This document shows, one piece after another, positions 1-5,100 of a DNA stretch of 5,100 bases. The DNA is from CAYOEZ01 sp964402955 (GTDB lineage: Bacteria; Chloroflexota; DTOL01; DAOUCN01), in assembly GCA_964402955.1 (NCBI GenBank), contig CAYOEZ010000285.1, forward strand, positions 1-5,100, written 5' to 3'. Under the pieces are notes generated by a model, which saw only the letters and a program-made list of their open reading frames with translations, had not been told where the DNA came from and made no database searches. The position numbers and the translations under genes were made by a program. Each line of letters opens with the position of its first letter. Position 1 is the first letter of the stretch.

Positions 1-5
1 CCTGC

Positions 6-34
6 TTGACGCTTTGCCTGCGCTGTGTTATTCT
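6..34 (+). promoter_or_regulatory. Putative sigma-70 promoter for the hydrolase gene
   Basis: TTGACG at 6-11 matches five of six bases of the -35 consensus. TATTCT at 29-34 matches four of six bases of the -10 consensus, including the leading TAT and the final T. The spacer is exactly 17 bases. Transcription would start near base 41, leaving a leader of about 33 bases that includes the ribosome binding site at 62-66. This is seen by eye only; in GC-rich DNA such matches arise by chance, so confidence is moderate at best. Confidence 0.35.
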
Positions 35-61
35 CCACGCCGGAGAGCCAACCTGGTTGCT

Positions 62-66
62 GGAGG
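62..66 (+). promoter_or_regulatory. Shine-Dalgarno site fixing the hydrolase start
   Basis: GGAGG lies 7 bases before the ATG at 74. An in-frame ATG at 14 has no comparable site upstream and would sit between the -35 and -10 elements of the putative promoter. The first 20 residues it would add (rich in Arg, with no recognisable fold element) are not expected in an alpha/beta hydrolase. The start at 74 is therefore preferred. Confidence 0.75.
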
Positions 67-73
67 TAACAAT

Positions 74-883
74 ATGGCGAATGTGAAGGCAAACGGCATA
101 TGTATCCACTACGAACGCACAGGCGGCAACAGACCGCCGCTGCTGCTGTGCCACGGTATTACCGATACGGGTGGATGCTGGCCCCGGGTCGCAGCAGCGC
201 TCAAGAAGGACTTTGATCTGATCATGCTCGACGCACGCGGGCATGGCTTGTCGGAGGCGCCCAAATCCGGCTATTGCCTAGACGTGATGGCCGACGACGT
301 CGCTGGTGTGATCACTGCTCTCGGGCTGCAAAGGCCGGGTATCATCGGCCACTCGATGGGCGCCATGACGGCCGCCGTAACCGCCGCACACTATCCAAAC
401 CTCGTGCGCTGCGTCGTTCTTGAGGATCCACCATGGACATTCCCCCCGCAATCGGCCGCTGACTGGGCCACGCAACTTGACCACATACGCGCCGATGCGC
501 TGATCCGTAAGGACATGACGACGGACGAGATGGTTGAGTACTCCGTCTGTATCAACCCCGGCATGAATCGCTGGGACAGGAGCGAGTTTGATCCCTGGGG
601 CGAGGCCAAGCGGCTTGTCAGCGAGCAGGTGATGGAAGGCTTGCGCTCCGACCTGCCGCAGTGGCAGGACACGGTGCGGCGCATTGCCTGTCCCACGCTT
701 CTGATCACTGCTGATCCCGCCAAAGGCGGCGCCGTGACGCCGGCCGCCGTCCAGCGCGTCTCGGCTCTCAACCCGAAGATGCGGATCGTCAATATTGCGG
801 AGGCCGGGCACAACGTCCGGCGTGAGGCCTTCGAGAAGTACATGGAGGCGGTCACCACTTTTCTTGCCAGCGTTCCCAAGTAG
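74..883 (+). CDS. Alpha/beta hydrolase (MhpC-like serine hydrolase)
   Basis: A 269-residue cytoplasmic alpha/beta-hydrolase-fold enzyme of the broad COG0596 type; it probably hydrolyses an ester, amide or C-C bond. The fold order is visible. The oxyanion-hole HG is at residues 27-28 (LLLCHGITDTGG), and the strand-4 signature LDARGHGLS is at 52-60. The nucleophile elbow GHSMG is at 92-96 with Ser94. A cap region spans about 120-195. The likely acid Asp214 is in LLITAD, and the catalytic His246 is in AEAGHN. All three triad members are present and the length is normal. There is no signal peptide or membrane segment. The start at 74 is chosen for its GGAGG site; a longer form from 14 is less likely. 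The gene is followed 12 bases after its stop by a strong hairpin, and then by a co-directional transporter gene. Substrate cannot be read from the sequence: lactonase, esterase, dienelactone-type hydrolase and peptidase-like activities are all possible. Confidence 0.9.
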   Translation: MANVKANGICIHYERTGGNRPPLLLCHGITDTGGCWPRVAAALKKDFDLIMLDARGHGLSEAPKSGYCLDVMADDVAGVITALGLQRPGIIGHSMGAMTAAVTAAHYPNLVRCVVLEDPPWTFPPQSAADWATQLDHIRADALIRKDMTTDEMVEYSVCINPGMNRWDRSEFDPWGEAKRLVSEQVMEGLRSDLPQWQDTVRRIACPTLLITADPAKGGAVTPAAVQRVSALNPKMRIVNIAEAGHNVRREAFEKYMEAVTTFLASVPK

Positions 884-895
884 ACATGTGCTTTG

Positions 896-935
896 CGTAG
901 ACCACCGAGGTGTTTGGAGACCTCGGTGGTCTACG
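896..935. repeat. Perfect 16-bp inverted repeat (hairpin), possible dispersed palindrome
   Basis: The arms at 896-911 (CGTAGACCACCGAGGT) and 920-935 are exact reverse complements, separated by an 8-base loop (GTTTGGAG). It lies 12 bases after the hydrolase stop codon and 44 bases before the transporter start. No T-run follows the 3' arm, so it is not a classical intrinsic terminator. It could still slow or partly stop RNA polymerase, protect the 3' end of the upstream message, or be a copy of a genome-wide palindromic repeat. The symmetry is directly visible; the role is inferred. Confidence 0.85.
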
Positions 936-979
936 TGCTGGAGATCGGAACTCTGAAGTCATTGACCACAGGAGTATGA

Positions 980-2203
980 ATGCTCTATCGTTCCCTCGAC
1001 CCCCGCCGCACGCTTGAGGCATTGCGCCAGCCGTCGTTCCGCTGGTGGCTGGTCGAGCGTATGGTGGGCGCCGAAACGTGGGCTATGAGAGCGGTGGCGC
1101 GCGGCTGGCTGGTTTACAATCTCACAGGGTCGGTGCTGGCGCTGGCCTCGGTCGAAGCAGTGCGCGCCGTCGTCGGCATTGTGGTGTCGCCGCTGGCAGG
1201 CGTCATCTGCGACCGCGTCGAGAAACGGCTGGTCATGCTCTTCGCCCGCACGTGCCTGATCTTTACCAACCTCGCTCTGGCTATCCTCATTTTTGCCGGT
1301 GTGCTCGACCTCTGGCATATCGTTGTCGCTACCATTGTTGAGGGCATCGTCTACTCGCTGATGGAGCCGGCGTTGCAAAGCATCGTGCCGGAACTGGTGA
1401 GCCGGGAGATGTTGCTCAGCGCCACGTCCACGATGTTTGTCGTTGAGGGCGTGCTCAACATCGTGGGCGCCGCAGCCGCCGGCCTGGTCATCCAGGCGTT
1501 TGGCGTCGGCTGGGTTTTTCTCAGCAACGCGCCCATGTTTGCCCTGGCTTCATTTTCGCTGTGGAAAATGCCCAAAGGCCGGGTGGCTGCCCGCGGCGTT
1601 AGCTCGATGCGCTCCGAGATGATGGCAGGGCTGCGCTATCTGAGCGCCAGCCCGGTGTTGATCGTGCTTGTCTCACTTGCCTTCGCCCGCGTGCTCTTTA
1701 TCCAGCCCTTCAGCTCCTTTCTGGCCGCCTTCTCGCGCAACGACCTCGGCTTCGACGCCGCCGGGCTGGGGTTGTTGACCTCGGCCGCCGGCATCGGCGC
1801 GCTCGTCAGCTCACTGATTATTGCCTCGATGGGCGATCCCAAAAACAAAGGGAGACTGCTGCTGACCACTGGTGTTGCCGCAGCAGGTTCGATCGCCCTG
1901 CTCATGATTGTGCGCGCCAGCCCGTGGCCGTTTGTCTTTGTTGTCATGGGCGGCGTCTTCGCCAATGCCGCCGACGTGTTCACGCGCACGCTGATGCAAA
2001 CAAACTGCGACCCCGGCTATCGCGCGCGCGTGGTGAGCGTGGCGAGCATCCTCAGCCATCTGGTGACCCTGTCGGTCATCCCTGCCGGTATGCTGGCCGA
2101 TATCCATGGCGTACCGCTCATTGTCGGTGGCCTGGCGCTGCTGGTCATCGTAGCGCATCTTGCCGCGGCGATCTGGTCGCCGAGCATCCGTAAGCTGAAT
2201 TAA
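980..2203 (+). CDS. MFS transporter, 12 membrane helices (MFS_3/EntS-like)
   Basis: A 407-residue inner-membrane transporter of the major facilitator superfamily. The chain has about 12 hydrophobic stretches in two six-helix halves, joined by a basic loop near residues 196-215. The cytoplasmic motif A appears between helices 2 and 3 as LAGVICDRVEKR (72-83), with Gly74, Asp78 and Arg79. A second, degenerate copy opens the C-terminal half at about 272-292. The segments QSIVPELVSREMLLSATS (133-150) and RARVVSVASI (348-357) resemble the paired loops of the MFS_3 group, which holds EntS-type exporters and many uncharacterised permeases. Length is normal and no interruption is seen. AGGAG at 970-974 is 5 bases before the ATG; an overlapping ATG at 976 is out of frame. 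Next to a peptidase and a transaminase it could import the pathway substrate or export a product. Family resemblance leans to drug/proton antiport, so direction is uncertain. Confidence 0.9.
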   Translation: MLYRSLDPRRTLEALRQPSFRWWLVERMVGAETWAMRAVARGWLVYNLTGSVLALASVEAVRAVVGIVVSPLAGVICDRVEKRLVMLFARTCLIFTNLALAILIFAGVLDLWHIVVATIVEGIVYSLMEPALQSIVPELVSREMLLSATSTMFVVEGVLNIVGAAAAGLVIQAFGVGWVFLSNAPMFALASFSLWKMPKGRVAARGVSSMRSEMMAGLRYLSASPVLIVLVSLAFARVLFIQPFSSFLAAFSRNDLGFDAAGLGLLTSAAGIGALVSSLIIASMGDPKNKGRLLLTTGVAAAGSIALLMIVRASPWPFVFVVMGGVFANAADVFTRTLMQTNCDPGYRARVVSVASILSHLVTLSVIPAGMLADIHGVPLIVGGLALLVIVAHLAAAIWSPSIRKLN

Positions 2204-2233
2204 GTTCGCGTGTGGGCCGATGCACTGGACATC

Positions 2234-2240
2234 GGGAGGG
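2234..2240 (+). promoter_or_regulatory. Shine-Dalgarno site fixing the aminotransferase start
   Basis: GGGAGGG ends 6 bases before the ATG at 2247, and its GGAGG core is 7 bases away. An upstream in-frame ATG at 2220 would place this purine run inside the coding region. A further in-frame ATG at 2253 is 13 bases from the core, which is too far to be preferred. The ATG at 2247 is therefore the best start. Confidence 0.7.
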
Positions 2241-2246
2241 ATAGAT

Positions 2247-3533
2247 ATGATAATGTCGGAACAACTCTACGAGCGTGCGCAGCGGGTCTTGCCGGGCGGC
2301 GCAACCGCTGCCGCGCGCATCAACAAGGCCTTCGGCCATCCAATTTACATGGCAAAGGGTAAGGGTAGCAGGCTCTTCGATGTGGACGGCCACGAGTACA
2401 TAGACATGTGCACGTCAATGGGCGCCTCTTTGCTTGGCCACGGCCATCCGGCTGTGTGCGAGGCTCTGGCCAGGGCGGCCGAGCTGGGCATCATGTGTTC
2501 GTCCGAGAATGTGCACCAGATCGAGCTGGCCGAGAAGATCAGCGCCGCGATTCCCTGCGCCGAAATGGTGCGCTTCACCCTGTCGGGCACTGAAACGACC
2601 TGGTATGCCGTGCGCCTGGCGCGCAGCATCAGCGGGCGGCGCAAGGTGGTCAAGTTCGAGGGCCATTTCCACGGTTACAACGACTATTTGCAATACAACT
2701 TCTGGCCGCCCAAAGGCAAGGGCTGGCCGGCAATCTACCAGGAAGCGCCTGGTCTGCCCGGCGCAGAGCAGTTTGTCACTGTTCTGCCGTTCAACGATCC
2801 GCTCATTCTTGAACAAACGCTCACGGAACACAAGGATGAGATCGCCTGTGTCATTCTTGAGCCGCTCAACTACAATTCGGGGGGCATCGTCCCGCTGCCC
2901 GGCTACTTGCAGACCCTGCGCGCCCTGACCGAGAAACTCGGCATCCTGCTCATCTTCGACGAAATCCTTTCCGGCTTCCGCACCGGCCCGGGCTGCATGC
3001 AAGCCTACTTCGGCGTCACGCCCGATCTCTGCACCCTGGGCAAGGCCCTGGGCGGCGGCGTGCCCCTCTCAGCCTTTGCCGGCAAACGCGAGTTTATGAG
3101 CCATATTGCGCCGTCCGGGCGCTCTATGCACTCCGGCACCTACAACGCCAACTTGGTCAATATCCTGCCCGGTCTTGCCTTCATGGACGAGATTGCCCGG
3201 CCCGATTTCTACCCTGCGTTCCTGGCGCGCTGCGAGCGGCTCTATGCCGGCATGAATGCGGCATTCACGAAGGGCTGGCTGCGGGCGCGTGTGCAGGGCA
3301 CGGGGGCGCGCTTCAACATCCTCTTTGGCGACGCCGCTGAGGGTCCCTTTACCAGCTACAGCGACGCTTTGCGACAGGATGGCGAACTGGCGACGCGCTT
3401 CTACCGGGCCTGCACCGAGCGTGGCGTCTACTTCCACCCGGCCTGGCACCACGGCATGTCGGCAGCGCACAGCGCTGCCGACGTCGATCAGATTATTCAG
3501 GTCGTGACCGATGCGGCCCAGGCGATGAGCTGA
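2247..3533 (+). CDS. Class III PLP-dependent aminotransferase, GSA-aminomutase-like
   Basis: A 428-residue cytosolic fold-type I PLP enzyme close to glutamate-1-semialdehyde 2,1-aminomutase (COG0001). Seen in order: the N-terminal SEQLYERAQRVLPGG with Arg24 (aligned with the substrate-carboxylate Arg of the aminomutase); LFDVDGHEYID (43-53); LLGHGHPAV (62-70); the cofactor-phosphate loop SGTET (113-117); FEGHFHGYND (137-146); ILEPLNYNSGG (203-213); the PLP-nitrogen Asp238 in FDEILSGFR; the Schiff-base Lys266 in TLGKALGGGVP; and SGTYNAN (296-302). Length fits the family. Differences from true HemL are a rewritten active-site gate (about 150-172), EPLNYN in place of EPVxGN, and HPAWHHG (397-403) where HemL carries a conserved Glu. 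A transaminase or aminomutase on a beta- or omega-amino acid is therefore more likely than tetrapyrrole synthesis; no other heme gene is nearby. It starts 43 bases after the transporter stop and lies 10 bases before the M81 gene. Confidence 0.9.
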   Translation: MIMSEQLYERAQRVLPGGATAAARINKAFGHPIYMAKGKGSRLFDVDGHEYIDMCTSMGASLLGHGHPAVCEALARAAELGIMCSSENVHQIELAEKISAAIPCAEMVRFTLSGTETTWYAVRLARSISGRRKVVKFEGHFHGYNDYLQYNFWPPKGKGWPAIYQEAPGLPGAEQFVTVLPFNDPLILEQTLTEHKDEIACVILEPLNYNSGGIVPLPGYLQTLRALTEKLGILLIFDEILSGFRTGPGCMQAYFGVTPDLCTLGKALGGGVPLSAFAGKREFMSHIAPSGRSMHSGTYNANLVNILPGLAFMDEIARPDFYPAFLARCERLYAGMNAAFTKGWLRARVQGTGARFNILFGDAAEGPFTSYSDALRQDGELATRFYRACTERGVYFHPAWHHGMSAAHSAADVDQIIQVVTDAAQAMS

Positions 3534-3543
3534 GGGATCAACT

Positions 3544-5028
3544 ATGCGTGTAGCGGTTGTGCAGTGTGTGCATGAGTCAAACTCATTCTCGCCGGTTGCG
3601 ACGACGCTCGATGATTACATCCTCTACGATTTTGTCGAGGGCAAGCTCAGCCCGCACGAGGCGCTCGGTCAGAACTCGGAGATGGCCGGTTTCATCGATG
3701 AGCTACGCGGTCGAGATGTGGAGGTCGTACCTCTGCTTGGCGGCGGAGCGCGTTCGGGGGGCAACATGACGGGCGGGGCTGTTGATGGCCTGCGCCAGCG
3801 TCTGCTGAGCTATCTGCGCCGCGCCGGAGCAGTGGATGGCGTGTACCTGGCGCTGCACGGCTCGACCGTCGGCGACGGGCATCTCGATGTCACGGGAGAG
3901 ATTCTCGCCGACGCCCGCGCTATCTTTGGCCCGCACATACCGATTGTCTGCTCGCTCGATTTCCATGCCAACGTGACGCCGGCCATGGCCGCCAACTGCG
4001 ACGCCATCACGGCCTACCGCACGTTTCCGCACGTGGACTATGCTGCCACGGGGGCGCGGGCGGCCCGTCTTTTGCTGCGAGCGCTTCGGCCTAGTGTGAA
4101 ACTACGCAATGTGCTCGTGCGCCTGCCCATGATCTTGCCCGCCGAGGTCACGGCGACGACGGATGAACCGATGGCCTGGCTGATGGCGCGCCTGGATGTG
4201 CTGGACAAGACGCCGGGTATTGCCGGATCGTCTCTGCTCAATGTTCAGCCCTGGCTGGATGTTGAGGAGCTGGGCAACAGCATTGTGGCGGTGGCAGACG
4301 GCGACCCGGCGACGGCAGAGCGCGCGGCTCGGGCATTGGCGCAGGATTTCTGGAATCTCCGCCATGCGTTCGTGGCTGATCTGGTGGCGCCGGCTGAGGC
4401 AGTGCGGCGGGCATTCGCCGCGACAGGGCCGGTGGTGCTGAGCGATTCGGCTGATGCGACCACGTCGGGAGCAACGGGGGATTCGACGGCGATCCTCGAT
4501 GAAATGGTCAGGCAGAACGTGCCGGGGCCGTGTCTGGTCACGGTGGTTGATGCTGAGGTAGCGGCACAAGCGCATGCTGCGGGCGTCGGCGCCATGCTGG
4601 ATGTGACGATCGGCGGCAAGTATGACACGCTGCGCTATAAGCCGCTGCGCCTGCACGTCGTGGTTGAGTCGCTCTCGGATGGCTTCTTCATCGGCAAGAG
4701 TCCCATGGGCGCCGGCCAGCGCTTCTTCATGGGCCCGACGGCGGTGCTGCGCGTGGGCGGCGTCTACATTGTCGCCATGACGCGCCCCGAGGCGAACCGC
4801 GATCCCGAACTCTATCGCTCGCAGGGGTTGGATCCAGCCACAGCGCGCTTGGTGGTGGTCAAGTCGCCGACCGGCTACCGCGCCGGCTACAAGGGCATCG
4901 CGCGTGAGATGATCACCGTCGACGGCCCCGGCTCAACCACCGCCCGCCTGACTGCTATCCCCTTCACCCGCCTGAGCCGGCCGTTGTACCCGCTGGATGA
5001 AGAAGGCCACGTATTTGGCCACGGATAA
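3544..5028 (+). CDS. M81 family zinc metallopeptidase (MlrC-like)
   Basis: A 494-residue cytoplasmic protein with the two-domain M81 layout: N-terminal catalytic region about 1-290 and MlrC C-terminal domain about 297-480. Zinc-site candidates are Glu11 in HESNSFSP, Asp139 and His141 in SLDFHANVTP, and His163 in FPHVDYAATG. From memory these correspond to Glu56, Asp184, His186 and His208 of MlrC, and the spacings agree. LALHGS (102-107) is another family signature. The C-terminal domain shows DSADATTSGATGDST (301-315) and IGGKYD (357-362). MlrC is an amidase that cleaves linearised microcystin; most relatives have unknown substrates, so this may act on an amide or a modified peptide. GAGG at 3532-3535 overlaps the previous stop codon and lies 8 bases before the ATG, suggesting translational coupling with the aminotransferase. 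The last seven residues (GHVFGHG) and the stop are encoded by dispersed-repeat DNA, so the natural C-terminus was probably near PLDEE. Confidence 0.92.
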   Translation: MRVAVVQCVHESNSFSPVATTLDDYILYDFVEGKLSPHEALGQNSEMAGFIDELRGRDVEVVPLLGGGARSGGNMTGGAVDGLRQRLLSYLRRAGAVDGVYLALHGSTVGDGHLDVTGEILADARAIFGPHIPIVCSLDFHANVTPAMAANCDAITAYRTFPHVDYAATGARAARLLLRALRPSVKLRNVLVRLPMILPAEVTATTDEPMAWLMARLDVLDKTPGIAGSSLLNVQPWLDVEELGNSIVAVADGDPATAERAARALAQDFWNLRHAFVADLVAPAEAVRRAFAATGPVVLSDSADATTSGATGDSTAILDEMVRQNVPGPCLVTVVDAEVAAQAHAAGVGAMLDVTIGGKYDTLRYKPLRLHVVVESLSDGFFIGKSPMGAGQRFFMGPTAVLRVGGVYIVAMTRPEANRDPELYRSQGLDPATARLVVVKSPTGYRAGYKGIAREMITVDGPGSTTARLTAIPFTRLSRPLYPLDEEGHVFGHG

Positions 5029-5040
5029 ACACGGATGAAC
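5005..5040. repeat. Short dispersed-type repeat with internal tandem units
   Basis: GGCCACG occurs at 5005-5011 and again at 5017-5023. CACGGAT follows as a ten-base-spaced pair at 5020-5026 and 5030-5036, giving the pattern CCACGGATAAACACGGATG. I recall this kind of sequence (CACGGAT repeated at 10 bases, with ATAAA/ATGAA between) as a widespread intergenic repeat in several environmental bacterial phyla; that is memory, not a search result. It overlaps the last eight codons of the M81 gene, including its stop at 5026-5028. Confidence 0.6.
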
Positions 5041-5100
5041 CCGATGGTGTTGAACAATGGCGTTTTGGTGCGTAGCATAGCCCCTCGTGGGCGTCGAAAG
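5041..5100. other. Non-coding tail of the window
   Basis: No supported gene, terminator or promoter is seen here. A minus-strand reading frame starting near 5078 runs into the M81 gene; it translates the repeat and lacks any ribosome binding site or recognisable domain. A short GCCC/GGGC pair (5080-5083 and 5088-5091) is too weak to call a terminator. How transcription of the operon ends must be settled beyond the window. Confidence 0.5.

Noticed and set aside
14..73. N-terminal extension of the hydrolase from an upstream ATG
   Set aside because: No ribosome binding site precedes base 14, and the start would fall inside the putative promoter. The ATG at 74 has a GGAGG at ideal distance.
278..811. 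Minus-strand open frame opposite the hydrolase gene
   Set aside because: It is antisense to a complete alpha/beta hydrolase with an intact triad. Its composition, rich in Arg, His and Gly, is typical of a shadow frame.
896..935. Classical rho-independent terminator
   Set aside because: The stem is strong but no U-run follows it, so it is listed as an inverted repeat rather than a terminator.
962..967. TTGACC as a -35 box for the transporter gene
   Set aside because: It lies only 12 bases before the ATG at 980, so a -10 box and start site would fall inside the coding region.
2415..3002. Long minus-strand open frame (195 residues) opposite the aminotransferase gene
   Set aside because: It lies fully antisense to a gene with a complete set of class III aminotransferase motifs. 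It has no visible ribosome binding site or domain, and such frames are expected in GC-rich coding DNA.
4102..4656. Minus-strand open frame (184 residues) inside the M81 gene
   Set aside because: Its composition is Arg, His and Cys rich with no recognisable motif, and the + strand protein here is clearly M81.
5005..5040. CRISPR array or insertion-sequence end
   Set aside because: The repeat units are only 7-10 bases and adjacent, with no spacers, no terminal inverted repeats and no transposase nearby.
4887..5078. Minus-strand small gene entering from the right
   Set aside because: Its first half simply translates the CACGGAT repeat and the rest is antisense to the M81 coding region. No start signal is seen.

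Overview
The window is a GC-rich bacterial stretch carrying four complete genes, all on the + strand and tightly packed. In order they encode an alpha/beta hydrolase (74-883), a 12-helix major facilitator superfamily (MFS) transporter (980-2203), a class III aminotransferase of the glutamate-1-semialdehyde aminomutase type (2247-3533) and an M81/MlrC-type metallopeptidase (3544-5028). No rRNA, tRNA, CRISPR array, transposase or phage gene was seen.

The host is probably a GC-rich free-living bacterium. Two non-coding elements resemble dispersed repeats that I associate, from memory only, with large environmental genomes such as Chloroflexota (Anaerolineae/Caldilineae). One is a 16-bp perfect palindrome containing ACCACCGAGGT, between genes 1 and 2. 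The other is a CCACGGATAAACACGGATG-type repeat at the end of gene 4. The taxonomic guess is weak; the genes themselves are common to many phyla.

Layout: a plausible sigma-70 promoter lies at 6-34, followed by a strong ribosome binding site and the hydrolase. The 96-base gap after the hydrolase holds the palindrome. The transporter, aminotransferase and metallopeptidase then follow with gaps of 43 and 10 bases, each with a good Shine-Dalgarno sequence. This looks like one operon, possibly attenuated at the palindrome. The last 72 bases hold repeat sequence and no supported gene.

Function (inference): the set looks like a small catabolic or detoxification cassette. It combines a transporter, a zinc amidase/peptidase of the family that includes microcystin-degrading MlrC, a PLP enzyme acting on an amino acid or amino-ketone, and a serine hydrolase. 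The mix recalls the mlr cluster (MlrB serine hydrolase, MlrC, MlrD transporter), but the proteins other than the M81 enzyme belong to different families, so the substrate is unknown. The most notable sequence-level observation is that the stop codon and last seven residues of the metallopeptidase are encoded by the dispersed-repeat sequence.
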